Origin: Schistosoma haematobium | Lineage: Eukaryota > Platyhelminthes > Trematoda > Strigeidida > Schistosomatidae | DNA length: 64,000 bases | Assembly: GCF_000699445.3 (NCBI RefSeq) | Contig: NC_067195.1 | Coordinates: 67,390,591-67,454,590, forward strand | Reading direction: 5' to 3' | Part shown: positions 1 to 11,959 of the stretch, piece after piece | Position numbering within the stretch: the first letter of the stretch is position 1 | Layout of the letters: each line of letters starts with the position of its first letter | Made by a program: the position numbers and the translations under genes | Notes under the pieces: generated by a model | What the model was told of the DNA's origin: nothing | Database searches by the model: none | Seen by the model: only the letters and a program-made list of their open reading frames with translations

Positions 1-189
1 AAAAGTCGTAAAATATCTACTTTGTTTTCTCAATTCCTGTCGTTCTTCCACCGATCAACTAACAATCGAGAACTGGTTGGTATTGTTACTGATGACTCAC
101 CTGCAATAGCTGCTGCTATTTCGCCGGTGTATCCCAATTCCCACCACATTTTGTGTCCAGTTCACCTAACTCGTAATGTCATAAAGAGG
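1..189 (+). CDS. Partial exon of a MULE-type transposase-like protein
   Basis: The reading frame is open from the left edge and reads through to AGG at 189, followed at once by a good splice donor (GTAAGT, 190-195). The frame contains a VTDDSPAIAAAI block followed by VYPNSHHILCPVHLTRNV. This order (Asp-containing strand, then a Pro-Asn pair, His, Cys and a second His) is the pattern of the MULE/FAR1-like transposase core around its second catalytic Asp. About 63 residues are visible. No start codon is seen, so the piece is an internal exon or the middle of an element cut by the window edge. After the donor the frame continues only about 18 codons to a stop. It could be a domesticated host gene or a transposon fragment. 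The family call is moderately firm; the exon end is inferred from the donor alone. Confidence 0.5.
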
Positions 190-249
190 GTAAGTTTTTT
201 GTTGCTTGACATCAACCCATTAACCGTCATTGTAGAGGCTACGATCTGA

Positions 250-2290
250 AATTATACAACTATTCTTTCGTCTTATGTTTTTCAACTACCCTAGGTAGAT
301 TTTCTATACCCACCAACCCAGTTAAACAGGAAAACATTCGCGTTTCGTCCTTTCGATTTCGAAAACAACATCTCCACCTCGAGAACGCAGCAAGTGGGAC
401 AACCCGGGCTGTGGCTTTTAATGCGTGACTATATGTAAACATTTTGAGAGTGATAATAGGTTTTTCTCACACTCGTCCGTACCAAGGCATTTGGGGGCAT
501 AACAGGGAATGGTTTATTTGGAATAAAAATAATCTTAACGGTAAACAAAGAGACAAAATATAACCTCGCGGATTTAAAAACATAAAGTGTCACAAACAGA
601 ATTACGTATCGATGTAGGTACATAAACTTGTATCACTGGTTCAGTAGATTTAACCGCTAACATTTCACCAAAAGTTGACAAATTTTAAGTTCTGGTTACC
701 ATGAGGCAACATTTAACGAAATATTAATCCAATAGCATGTTTTTTTCCTTATATTTATTATGATAAAGAAGATTCAGCATAACCTAAACTGTGGTTACGT
801 TATGTACTTGGATCTGGGAAAAACATCTTACATATGTCAGTAATATTAATCAATACTTGATGCTAAAAATAATTATTATTTGACGATATTTTACCATCAG
901 ATATTTTCAGGAATGAATATGATGACCACAGAATCAGTAGGCTTAATAAATGTTAACTAATTAATTATTTCATAAAAAACTGGACCGTAAATCTTGATCA
1001 TTGAATTACTTGTGTGACAGTATCTGTGCGAAGCCAACTTTCATAAACAGGCTACATAATTTAGTTGGGAGCGACAAAACAACGGTGAAATAGCGAATTT
1101 ATAATAAACAGGGGTGAATGATAATATACTTTGATTATTAAAAGTATTTTGATGAGTAGTTTTTGTAGTACATTTTACAGAGAATCTAAATAATAAAGTG
1201 TAATATAGGAAAGTGAATAAGAAAAAAATTTCGTAAACTATGACTGAAAACCATAAAATAAGACATACCCTTAGGTGTAAGCAGACTTTGAACACGAAGT
1301 TGTGATGATATTAAGTTTGTTGTCGTTATTAAAAACAGAATCTCGATCTAGATAAGGGAAACCATAATGTGGTGAGAAAGAATCTGATTCACACACATAA
1401 AGATTATGAAAGCGGAAAGTAAAAACAACTGACCCGTCTAATAGTTATTTTATGTAAACGTTGGGTCAGAGATAAAAGAAAATATAGGTTAGGTAAAATC
1501 AGCCCAACACGTCACATTGTTAACGTTAACTTTATTAAAGCCTAATGTGTTACTTACTGATAACAAGTAGTACGTTTTGAACTGATAAATTATGGTGTCA
1601 CCGACATATCATCGCTGGTGAAATTATATTCTGAAGGTGCCTAACAAAAAACATCTCTAAAAAGAATCATGTGGGTTAATAGTTTATGACAATCAGTCTA
1701 CTAACCTTTACATCAAATATTTTCCGAGAATTTCTGTCCATCAGAACTGGATATATTCTGACATCTGGTTTCGTTGATAATTTTGAACAAAAAAGCCCAC
1801 TACCTTTTAAATGTAACTGTAAGAAATCAGGAGTGATCACTAATATCAGAGACAAAATTATTCGTCTCCAAAATGATTCCCATCGAAAACTAAGTGCTAT
1901 ATATGCGCTTTATGAGTTCTTTCATATATGTAAGTACAGAATACGGGATTTAAAAGTATAGTTCGGATTTCATATATCATATAATAACGGTAAATTCCAT
2001 TCCCATTGAACGAATAAAAAGACGGAACCAACTTAAAATGGTAGTCGACAAGATAACGCGAATAATTAACATGCGTGTATCTGATACTCTTTAATGCTGA
2101 CAAGATTAAGGTTAGAAAATTATCCTGACTAGCACCCAAATATTTGAACTGTTGATTACTAAAGTAACCAAAAAGCCTATTTGAAATAATCACTAATGTC
2201 TCACTAAAGTATTCTTGCAGTATTGAGTGGAATACTATACATTGCTTTTGTTTTTCGGATGTGTTTAAAATTGTAGACAACTGTTATTTT
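250..2290. other. AT-rich stretch without supported gene
   Basis: Only short AT-driven reading frames occur here. The longest (1897-2280, minus, 127 codons) begins at a non-ATG codon and lies just downstream of the candidate terminal exon at 2534-2298. It shows no recognisable motif. I see no repeat or RNA gene that I can support. Confidence 0.5.
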
Positions 2291-2297
2291 ATGCCAT

Positions 2298-2534
2298 CTA
2301 CAACTGATTAAAAGAAGCGATTTGCTCATTGTTTTGATATCTCAATCCATGAATTAAGGTTGAAGTCAGTAATGTACTACGTGTTATTTGTAGGTTTATG
2401 ATAGCAAGATAGAATAGTAAGATACAAGTGGTGTCCAAACTATTGATACTTATGATCTTTATCAAGCTGTAGAAATCAGTCAGCACCTTGCTGAAGTGAT
2501 GACTTGCCTGGTTAGATGAATATCTCACCTTTCG
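2298..2534 (-). CDS. Candidate terminal exon, unidentified protein
   Basis: On the minus strand a pyrimidine-rich acceptor ending in TTTAG lies just before 2534. The frame that follows is open for 78 codons and ends at a TAG at 2298-2300. The peptide begins RKVRYSSNQ and contains a leucine/isoleucine-rich stretch (ILLFYLAIINLQ) and the block LIHGLRYQNNEQ. It looks more protein-like than the surrounding frames, but I do not recognise a family. Upstream exons were not found; the next 3 kb on that side is LINE debris. A 7-bp direct repeat (CAGTTGT) brackets the stop codon, so a small duplication may have created the stop. Chance ORF remains possible. Confidence 0.27.
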   Translation of the reverse strand, partial: RKVRYSSNQASHHFSKVLTDFYSLIKIISINSLDTTCILLFYLAIINLQITRSTLLTSTLIHGLRYQNNEQIASFNQL

Positions 2535-3059
2535 CTAAACGATGCAGAAATGTAAGAAATTATTCCAGTTACCAAGTTACAAATGTTAACTAAAGGCTTC
2601 ACTATAACTCAAATGGTTACACAATAGTGACCCACAATATGCAGATTCCTGTACTTGGCTCAAAACCACATTTTATATGTGAGGGCTGGTGATAATACTT
2701 GGCTACCCAAACTGAAGTAGGTGGAGTGACACTAGAACCTGTGACCTAGTGGTTGAAATTTAAACACTTTAGTCACCAAACTACCACTCCACTGGTTACA
2801 AAACTGAAACAAGTGGTTTCGGTAGACTGTATTCAAGTGTTTTTTCTAGAGAAAATTCATTTTAGAACATAAGTGAATTATCGGAACACGAACCAATAGC
2901 AGGTAGACACATAATCAGCCGGCGAAAACTTCGTTCACCTTTCGTTTCAAAACAAACACATGATATTGAAATCAAAAAGGGACTGTTGAAATAACACAAC
3001 AGTTGGGTGATTTAGTACCGTAAGCTTACTGTAAGATGATGTCTAACTTAAAAGGTGGG

Positions 3060-3330
3060 TGTGGACGTTAGGACAACAAATTATTTTAGTCAATCAGTCA
3101 GCTACAACATAGGACCAGCCACATATATGCATCGATTCAGGTTGCTACACCTCATTCAGTCAGTCAGTCAGTAACAACGTAGAACTTCGTACGTACGTAC
3201 ATCAGTTCGAGTTGCCACACCACATTAGCACAGAGATGCAGTTGTCGATTCAAATCCCGTAGTGGTAGAGGTAATAAGAGTATAAGCAGTAATCAGGAAA
3301 ATTAGTGTTTGGAGATGTTACTTAAAGAGT
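3060..3330. repeat. Interspersed repeat with CAGT-rich motifs next to LINE tails
   Basis: The stretch contains tandem AGTC/CAGT-like runs near 3150 and a GTAC run near 3190. The segment around a CACACCTCATT/CCACACCACATT motif recurs at about 3540 and in diverged form near 7300. Its position suggests it is 3' UTR or tail material of the LINE family lying just to the right. Confidence 0.35.
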
Positions 3331-3359
3331 ATAATCCAGTGAAATAAATTTGGAAAGAG

Positions 3360-3530
3360 GAAAAAACGGACATGAAGGATTCAGAAGATTAGAATTTGGG
3401 AGAACACAAAGAGTGGATGCACCTGCGCCATTGCAAACGATTTTGAGTCATGTCGTTCAGGGTCTCTAACCATCGGTTGCTATCATCTCGCGGTCCCCAA
3501 CCAGGTAGTCTACACCTACCAACATGACTC
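3360..3530 (-). mobile_element. 5'-truncated 3' end of non-LTR element
   Basis: The minus strand reads LSHVGRCRLPGWGPRD followed by a MTQNRLQWRRCIHSL block. This is the C-terminal tail also found in the larger LINE immediately to the right (3551-5670). Only the last 50 or so codons and the 3' flank are present. It is therefore a separate, heavily 5'-truncated copy lying head-to-tail with the longer one. Confidence 0.6.
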
Positions 3531-3550
3531 AGGTAGGTGTAGACACCTCA

Positions 3551-5670
3551 TTAGCACAACAAGATGAAGACCGAGTTAATAGAAGTAGTTAATTCAATGA
3601 TAGTAATATATAAAAGAAAGTGTGTATAAGGATATAGTACAGACAGACAGAATTCGTTGGTAGAAAAATATGAATCAAATATAATCTCATAGTTTAAGGG
3701 AAGACAGGGAGTGTATACATCTGTGTCATTGTGATAGATTCTGAGCCATACCACCCAGAGTCCCCAACCATTGGTTACGATAGCCGCTCGGATCCCAACC
3801 AAATAGTCTGCATCTACCAACATGGCTGACTAGAAGTTAGTGACTTTAAGCACTGATGTCACGTTTTGGTTTGGCCAACCCTAACTTTCTTCCAACCATT
3901 CTCAACACCGGTTAGCATTGCACGTCATGGTGATCAGTGTTCGGGCATACGTAACACGTGGCCCAACCATGTCAGTCGATTAAGATTCACAACCTCATCA
4001 ACTGGCTTACCATCATTCCTAATACCCTGCGTCTAACCTCACTAGTAGCTTACGAGTGTATTCTACTCTTAATGGCCATGTTTGGCAGCCGTAAGTTAGA
4101 ACAGAACGAACTGCCGCACAGTATACTCGTCCTTTAATTGATAGACGGATATCTCGCCTTCGCCATAGGTGACGTAAGTTAGCGAAAGCCAAACGAGCTT
4201 TTCGAATCCGTGCTGAGATTTCGTCAGACATCAAACCATTATGGCTGATCAGACTTCCAAGATAAGTAAGGTTATCGACGTGTTGAACTACTTCACTCCC
4301 TATCCTTAGTTCAGGTGTTGACGCAGACCAGTTCTGAAGCAACAACATGTATTTAGGGGAGAGAGAAACGCATCCCAAACATCCTGGCATTGTTGCTCAG
4401 TGCTTCCAAAAGACTTGGCATCTCATCAGCGTCTTCAGAAAACAGGACTACATTATATGCATATTCTAAGTCGATAAGTGGACCTCCTGGAAGGAGATCA
4501 ATGTCCGAAAATTCAGTCGACGAGAACGTTATCTGCAGTGGTAGGTCTATGATGAAATTGAACAAAAATGGAGATAGTGGACGGTCTTGACGACCACCAC
4601 TTAAGGTTGCAAAATCAGATGATAGCTCTCCATAAGCTCTGACTCGACTAGTAGTGTTCGAGTAAAGAGCCTTCACAAGGTTTATGTACTTCTGAGGTAC
4701 ACCTTTCAATGACAGACACTGCCACAGAATCTCTCGGTCTACGGAGTCAAATGCTGCTTTTAAGTCGAGAAAGACCACCATTGTCGGACGTCGATAAGCA
4801 TGCCTGTGTTCTAAAACCTGACAAATAGTGGATATGTATTCGATGAAGCCACGACCAGGTCTGAAGCCAGCCTGATATTCTCGTGCTTGCAGTTTACGAG
4901 ACTTTGTTAGGAGTTCGATAATTATTGGGGCTAGTATTTTATATGCTATTTTAGTCAAACCAATCCCTCTATGGTTGTCACAGAATGATTTTGACCCCTT
5001 TGTATATATTAAGACAATCAGTGATTGCGACCAGTCAGATGGCATATTCATTTCCCAGATTTTAGCTAAAACACTAGTCAATCTAATCGCTGAAATTGGA
5101 CCACCATACTTGAGGACTTCTAGAGCCAATCCATCTGGACCAGCTGCTATTCCTTGTTTCAGAATAACTATTCCTTACTGTGCTTTCATTAGAGTTAGGG
5201 GGCCTACTTCAATGTCCCATCCAGAATGTTTGGGAATGCTAGGTAGCCGTAAGGTAGCTGAAGGCCGGTTGAACTGCTCCATAAAGTGTTCTAAACGTCC
5301 GAGCTGAGAGCAGATAATGGTGTTGTCTTTTCCCGAGATCGTCTCACGTACATTTGATTTCTTAATTCGTTTCTTTTACTTACTTACACCTGTAGCTCTT
5401 CTAGAGTTACTGCCGGTCCCAAACCCGAGTAAAGAAGGAGGTTTGGACATGGGGTTAGAGACCCCATCCTCTAGAAAACTAACTCGCTAAAAATAATCCA
5501 GTTTCTTTTATTAGTCTGCAAAGCTGTCTTGTGTTACCTACAGCAGCTGCCTTTTCCATCTCTTTTACTTTCGTTGCCCACCACTGCTTACGGTCGTTCC
5601 TTAGGCTTTTCTTTAACCTATATCTGATTTGTTTTCGCTCTTCATCGTGTTTCAGAACCTGATGGGATGA
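3551..5670 (-). mobile_element. Decayed non-LTR retrotransposon, RT domain to 3' end
   Basis: The minus strand encodes, in order: a linker with KKSLRNDRKQWWATKVKEME (about 5640-5560); an insert of unrelated LINE-tail sequence at about 5500-5320; the start of the RT domain (EHFMEQF, then AAGPDGLALEVLKYGGP near 5130); the RT core with FLDLKAAFDSVDRE, LSPFLFNFIIDL and an active-site block; and the C-terminal region with TYLGSLISHNGL, the LWRRRDIRLSIKGRVYCAAVRS region and a tail ending WRRCIH-like. The catalytic box reads LEYAYNVVLF where an active element has YADD, so the polymerase residues are lost. Frameshifts break it near 4390-4353 and after 4019, and stops occur near 5190. It is an inactive relic with the architecture of an endonuclease/reverse-transcriptase LINE. 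I do not assign the clade firmly. Confidence 0.8.
5320..5500 (-). mobile_element. LINE-tail insert within the LINE relic
   Basis: This segment interrupts the reading frame between the linker (ending IKETGLF) and the RT N-terminus (EHFMEQF). On the minus strand it contains a short frame with the block SLLGFGTGSNSRRATG, and it ends in a TAAGTAAGTAAA-like tail. A tail of TAAGTAAG type also ends the RTE copies elsewhere in the window. I read it as the 3' end of another element nested in the LINE. Confidence 0.45.
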
Positions 5671-6013
5671 GTTTACGAGAATCTAGCAGTGCAATAGACT
5701 TAGTAAAAATCCACTGGTTTTTCGTAACCCTTTGGTTCAAACCACTAATATATGTCACCGTTGTTTCCACAGCTGTAAGTTCTACTAGTAGAGTGATGAA
5801 GTCAATCTACATATAGTGAAAGCTAGAGCGGTTTATGTTAATCTGGACCATCTTTAGAGTCGTGATGTTAATCTAGATGTAAATAGCATTTACAAATATG
5901 CGTACAACACTTATAAACCGATAAATATATGAATATGCCACAGCAAACAGTTTTGTTAATCATAAAACGAACATCATAAGAGTAGGTGAACAGAGAAAAA
6001 TGGCAATTATTAA

Positions 6014-6889
6014 TCAAATCGAACTGTGAAATATCTGAAATAGCAACCCAACATTTTGTTTCTTAAGGATAGATTATCCAATAAAATATTGGATTGAAAT
6101 TTCATTTTACTTACCATGAATTTAAGGAATGACCCGTCACTTTCATCAAAGTAATAATATACAGCATAATTCAATACAGAGAATATGTTTAGCAAAATAG
6201 CAATGCACGCCTCCATGAATGAATTCCAAAGGACTTCAAGATGTTTTTTCGGTTTATATCTGGAGCACAGCCACAAAGTAGGCACACTAAAAAACTAGGA
6301 ATTACATCAAGTGTTACCCAAGAAAGCATGTTAGTGAAGTCAAGTGTTTTTTCCAATGACCAAAGCCCAGCATCGTGATCAGTAGACAACAGATTGTTGG
6401 TAAGCTACTGAAAGTTGGAATCTCAAGAACCTATTACTAACTGATGGTAAACAATAGGGACTAACCTCACATTCAATGTTAGCAAGAGAAAACTTTAACA
6501 CAGACCACACTAAATAATGGCAGAGAAAGCAATTAATGAGTAGTATGTACAACAAATTGACTGGAGCACTCCTGGATGATAAGGTGTACGTAAAAACTGA
6601 AATTACCATATGAGCGGCAACAAAGTTCTCAAAGCCATTATTTCAGCCATAAGTATAGTTCCTAATGTGATCACAAGCAACCTACACAATTCACATTTTA
6701 AAAATGCTTACAAACTGTTGCTGCTAACTCGAGAAAATACTTTGCACAAAGAATAATGAAAGCACAATAAAATCAAGAATCTGTGAATGTTACATTGAGA
6801 ATTATGTCTTACTGATCTCCAACGTAAAAACTGATGAATGAAGCTGCACAGAATATATATAACAGAACTAGGAATTCATTCGGAAGCAT
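6014..6889 (-). CDS. Candidate five-exon gene for a small four-helix membrane protein
   Basis: Exons by eye: 6889-6813, 6681-6607, 6407-6318, 6286-6115 and 6034-6014. All junctions are GT/AG and the phases agree. The summed length is 435 nt, an exact 145 codons with the terminal TGA. The start ATG follows an excellent acceptor (TTCCTTTTTTTCAG, ending at 6899), so a 5' UTR intron or a spliced leader could join there. The protein (144 residues) begins MLPNEFLVLLYIFCAAS and shows about four hydrophobic helices: roughly residues 6-22, 27-47, 50-63 and 105-125. A basic segment (SRYKPKKH) precedes the last helix, and the tail is short (DESDGS, then FLKFMIFHSSI). Intron lengths are 131, 199, 31 and 80 nt; a 31-nt intron is typical of flukes. 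I do not recognise the family. An alternative exon at 6596-6466 has good sites but the wrong phase. Confidence 0.45.
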
Positions 6890-6899
6890 TTTCTGAGCC

Positions 6900-9040
6900 T
6901 GAAAAAAAGGAATGTTTCATCAGTACAGTTCAGCGAATAATGTTGGATAGTATGAAAATGACCAATGTATTATCAAACTAACAAGAAAACGCCGGAAAAA
7001 AGAAGCAAACACAGTCAAATGCGAGTGCGGATACGAAATCACACACATGACAGGTAAGTAAGTTATTCACCAACACAGACCATCAAGCCTCCTGTCCTTT
7101 CTAAACTGAAACTGATATACATACAATTACAGACCAAAGTTGGTTTTTTTTGGTCCATTTAACAAAGTGGACTGTGAAAAACTTAGTTACGATGAACAAA
7201 AACGCTACTCAACGGCAGCATTAAGTGTTAATTTGGAATGAAATAAATCTAACCATTCAGTTACATACAACCTAGAATCTGGCACGTGAGTATCGGTTCA
7301 GACTGTCACACCTCATGAAGAAATCGTCAGGCCGGATTCCACAGTGAGGATAGTGACAGTATTAGTGGGAATACAACAGACGCATAGAACACATGATTTG
7401 AGGAAGAAATGTAGATTAGCAGAGTAGGAAAAAAACTTCAGATTCAAACTTGTTTCTCGACACATCGTGCTATCAAATATCCTAATCAACGAATAGCATT
7501 CGTGCTCTTAATAATTCCCTATTCAAAACTTAGTTTGCTCTACGTCAGTTACCTAGTTAACTGAAATTGATTTAACTAATCTTTTAAGTTTAAGAGATAT
7601 GGGAAGCAAGACATGGAATTACCTGTAATTGATTACCTGGTATGTTGTAGTTATACGAAATTATTAGAATAATAATGTGTAACTTGGAGTCCCAGCAAAT
7701 GCGGACTGCATTTCAATAACACAACAAACTCCGATTCAAGATGTGTCAAGGTCTCGACTCAAGGTCAGACTTCAAACTTGACGGACAGAATTTAACCAAG
7801 TGTATGTTTATTGACCACTGTATATAAATAGTATGAATACGTTCTTGTTAACGGAATTACATGATTCTTGTTACACTCCTTCTGAAGGTAAGACAGAGAC
7901 AGATTAGTTCTTAACAGGAGTGATTGTAGAATAACAGCATTGCTAATCTTTTTTCCTATACGTGCGAGACGAAACTAAACATGAAGACTAGATTAAAAGG
8001 TCCAATAGAAACTATCATAACCATTAATTTGCATGGGGATTTCTGCTTACTAATATTCATCTCAGTGAAGTTGATATAAATGTTTATCGCAGTTATTCGG
8101 CACCCTATCCGAACTACGTATTACCAAAAATTTATTAGTGTTTTATTACAGTACAAAAAGTTATGGCTGATATGGTGTACCATAATAATACCCTGCTCAC
8201 TAACACTTCTATGCGGCACATGTAGAGGTTTTAAATCTTCCAGGAGAAATTATGCAACCATATCACGTTAACATCACTTTGTACTAGTTTTGTAGTGCAG
8301 TACCAGACCAGGCTGGTCCTTTCAAACATATTGGTCCGATTCTGTTGATTATCTTTCTGCACTTATATGCATAATTTTAGGCTTTCATCTGTATTTCTTT
8401 CTGTTGTAATGTCGTCTGTTCGCTTCCTATTAATCAGTCATATCCATTCAATTGGGCTGGAGATGGAATAAAGACCAAGAGGTTACACGTTGAAACAATT
8501 CCTGCATGGCCGATCCATTTCTGACTTACTCTAAACATTTAACCACTGATGCCAGTTATCACGATTACAGTATGTTTAACCTTGAATGTCATTTGGTTCG
8601 AAATAAATGCCACGTCAAACTCTTATGGAGCCAGTGAACTTTCACACCCTTTGTCAAATCACCCTACAGTCAGGGAGCTGACCCTTGCCACAGTTGAGGA
8701 CAACTAACGTGCATCAATAGATTGCACACCATTGGCTGGTCCATATGATGGTGGTTACACACTGTTCCAAGTACCTACTCTGACTAGTATATTTCTGTAA
8801 TATTGTCGTTTGTATTGTTGAGTCATCAAGGTAACCGCAGTACTGGGATGCGACAAAAGGTTAATCCACGTCAAGTATTAACTGCGAGATGTGACTTCGA
8901 CGTTAGCTGGTTGGTCATGCCATTCCCAGTTAACGATTGTAGGCCCCAATTATTCAACACAGATCATCGTCTTTGGTAAACTATACTCTTGTAGTAACAG
9001 TGCTGTGACAATGAACACTTCCCAGATAACCCTTCAAGGT
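6900..9040. other. Mostly unannotated; possible LTR flank of the Gypsy relic
   Basis: No coding region is supported. 7250-7400 resembles the repeat at 3060-3330. A TATA-like TATATAAATA lies at 7820-7829, in a region whose base composition is less AT-rich than its surroundings (about 7690-7760). Because the Gypsy relic to the right runs on the minus strand, its 3' LTR could lie here, but I could not find a matching second copy of an LTR in the window. Confidence 0.3.
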
Positions 9041-9049
9041 TAGTGCACT

Positions 9050-10250
9050 CTACCTTAGAAGATTTACCACTAGACATTGAATATTTGGTGAAAAGTAGAA
9101 TTCGATAAAAGCCAACGCGAAAAATTTATAAATCGGGAATGGCTCGTCCGTGCTAGCGTAGTAACCCTGTGTCGCTCTTCCAAAAAAATCGAATTTGTTT
9201 ATTGGGTCTCTGATATAAGTACCTAGTTTGGAATTGTTTCCTAGGGAGAGATCACGAGAGTTGAAGTCACTAAGCAGTAACATCTGGGGAAAATTCATCT
9301 CAGGAACTGGTCTGGTGGCTTGAAAGAGTGTATTACGAAAGGATGCTGATCCTAGAGTGTTCTGCAAAGTATATCTGCTCCTGGAAGTCGAAGCGTCGTT
9401 CCATAGACGGATTGAGCTGCAGTGTATCCAATGTCAGCTTTCGCTGAATCGCGAATACCAAGTGAGACGAGTGAAAGGGCGTCGTGAAACGTTTGCAGCT
9501 GATAGGGAAGCTCTTAGCTGTCGGTGAAAGCATTCTGCTCACCCAACTGCTTAAAGGTGGTAGATGGTCGTTCGGAATCGCGTGTTTCCTGATATTATAG
9601 TTACACAAAGGAAAAGTCCAGATTCGAACTGGCGTCCACCGTTTGTCGTAATAGTTGAACGGCAACCGAAGCTTGTTAACCGTGGTTGAATTTAGGCGTG
9701 GGCCACTATTTCAGCAGTAATATCATTGATGGTTACCGTTTCTGACCATCGAGTGAAACAGTCGACACAAGTTAAGAGGTAGGGGTACCCATTTGAATCT
9801 GGTAAAGGTCCCACCAAATCCAGATGAACATAGTTGAAACGATCATCGGGAGTTATGAAAAAGCTCAAGGGACATTTGTTGTGTCTAATCACCCCAGATT
9901 TCTGGCAACTTACAAAGAAGCATACCCACTCCCGCACGTCTGTTCAAAGAAGTTATACCGGACAAGGTGTCTACAACCACATTGTTTGCCCCAGGTATGT
10001 GTTGTTTATCTGAAGTGGTCTGGAAAAACGTGGTCTAGTTGTCAAGACTGTCGAGAGGAGTACTCGTCTGAAGACGAGCATATAGAGAAGGTAAGAATTT
10101 GATAGCCAATAAAGAGTGTATTCTAGGCCTTCAACAGAATATAGAAAATGCCCTGCAGAACAACACATGGCTAGGAGTTCCCCACCGAAAGTGCTATGCC
10201 TCGCTTCAATGTCTTGCAACCGTCTTGAGGAGAACATGGTGAGCAAAAAA
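9050..10250 (-). mobile_element. Broken Gypsy-type LTR retrotransposon (RNase H and integrase)
   Basis: Going down the minus strand, the pieces are in the order of a Gypsy pol gene. An RNase H end comes first (10246-9971: RRLQDIEARHSTFGGELLA, then a VEGLEYTLY block). A PGANNVVVDTLSG-like connection follows in another frame. Next is the integrase core at 9937-9692 with RHNKCPLS, then HLDLVGPLPDSNGYPYLLTCVDCFTRW, which holds the first catalytic Asp region. A later integrase part at 9600-9370 shows an ECFHRQLRASLSA-like block in a shifted frame. Several frameshifts and stops separate these pieces, so no intact polyprotein remains. The match is to the Gypsy order of domains (RT/RNase H before integrase). 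Individual family names such as Saci or Boudicca cannot be decided here. Confidence 0.8.
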
Positions 10251-10259
10251 TGTCGAAGA

Positions 10260-11955
10260 CTTACAAAGCTATTAATTTCGGGTATTTATTTACCGCTATA
10301 TAAACAAAAAATGCCTCCAGATTTGAAAGCAAACCTAAAGAACCTTTGCAGTCTCAAATAACTTGTGATTTTTAACAGTCTACAAGAGTAGTTGATATTC
10401 TAAACAAGATTATGTGCTTGAAAGTCACTTAAGTAAACATTCAACGTGACAGGAACCTTCCTTTCACTCTAAATGTAAAGCTACTTCCATAAACTTATTT
10501 GGTTATGTGTTACATGATTTTTTCTGTTCAAAACGAGGTTGTTATTGTTCATTTTACTTATGACTGTCTAAACATCACCACTTTTGTTGCATAGTACTTT
10601 ACTGAAAGTCTTAGCTTTTGCATTGTTGATCGAAGTTTGTATCAGATTGAAAACTCCACGCTATCTGCTCCTAGTTCTGGTTTACAGATTGTTTTAATCG
10701 GAGTTTTGTGTAATCGTTGGTCGTAGTCTGTTGCTTTTCCTATTAAATGTAAGTGTATTTTGTACGTTTTCACGGTCGAAGGCTCTTATGTTCTCCTCAT
10801 TTACAACTATATCCACACACTACTATGCATGCTCCCCTAGTGCACAAAGTAACTCCGGCTAGACATGAACCGCTACAGACGTGTTTCAACGGTGCGATTA
10901 TTGGATAGATGTAAATCTTGGAATTGTTTTACAGATTATTATAATTACATAGGATTCTATGAAATTATTAAATAACCAGATTATCCTTTTCGCATAACCC
11001 CTGTATTGTGAGTTTCCACTAGACTCTCTAACTATAGCTGTACGCTTTACTATCTTTTAACCATTACTGATGAATTATTCACGTTTTGTTTCGTTTTCAC
11101 AAGCTTATGGCTTATTAATGTATGAAAAATTTCTCAGTTGGAATATATTGTATTCTGATAATACATGTATATGAGCTCAGAAGCATTTAATTTATGCTGA
11201 ACATCTGCTCAGTAGAGATAGTATCTGGTTACAAACTTCTGATCAGATACTGAGTCAGCAAATAAACGACGGCCAATAAGATTCTTGCCGTTGTTGATTG
11301 ATCACTACGTCACTGGAAAATTAAAAGCTCATTGGTCCCACAAATGATATAGGCAATATAATTTATCAACGGACATAAGAATTATCTGCTCTTATAATAG
11401 ATAACCTGGTCACAAGGCGACAAAGTGGAATAGAATAAGGCTTCTTTGAAGGTATGACAACGTAGTTGATTGTCTACGTTTGATTAGATCAAACTGTTTA
11501 TTCCCACGTAGATAGAAATATGTCCCTTATTTGTCATAAATGTCATTTCTTTCCGACAAGAAACTAGCTTTATGTCCTTAAGTTATTTATCTACTTTAAT
11601 TTTTGTCGTTCTGGCCTTAGAACGGTTTCGGCATGGCGTGGAGGAAAGTAAAAGTATTCCGTAGATTTTATAATTATTACTCATATTAATGTATAACAGA
11701 AACTCTATTATGACCAAATTTTCGTGTCCTGATATATTTGTGTGGATGAGAGATTAATCAGTCTTACGGCTATAAAGCATATCAGTCTATAGCTTCGCAA
11801 ATTCTGAATGTGACAAGTAGAGTTTGCCTACTTATTTCTGTCTTATTCGTCCCGGTAAAATCGTGCAATTAGCTCGATAGTTGCAGAAGTCTCTGCTATA
11901 TAATCAGATTTTGCAGTGAACCCGATTGTCTTGATTGGTTTTAGTTGTAGTATAG
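10260..11955. other. No supported feature
   Basis: AT-rich DNA without recognisable coding, RNA or repeat structure. The protein-like frame at 10116-10361 on the plus strand is the antisense of the RNase H relic and its flank. Confidence 0.5.
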
Positions 11956-11959
11956 GAGT

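Noticed and set aside
1897..2280. 127-codon ORF on the minus strand
   Set aside because: No ATG start, no recognisable motif, AT-driven composition, and it follows a stop codon of the more plausible exon.
3150..3200. CAGT and GTAC tandem runs considered as a CRISPR-like or satellite array
   Set aside because: The units are 4 bp long with no spacers. It is simple sequence in a LINE-associated repeat.
6466..6596. An exon-like frame with acceptor TTTCAG and donor GAG/GTTAGT inside the small membrane-protein gene
   Set aside because: Its phase does not fit either neighbour, and the intron it would leave upstream is only 10 nt. Skipping it gives a perfect frame.
7690..7900. LTR with TATA box for the Gypsy relic
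   Set aside because: A second matching LTR, and TG..CA ends, could not be found in the window.
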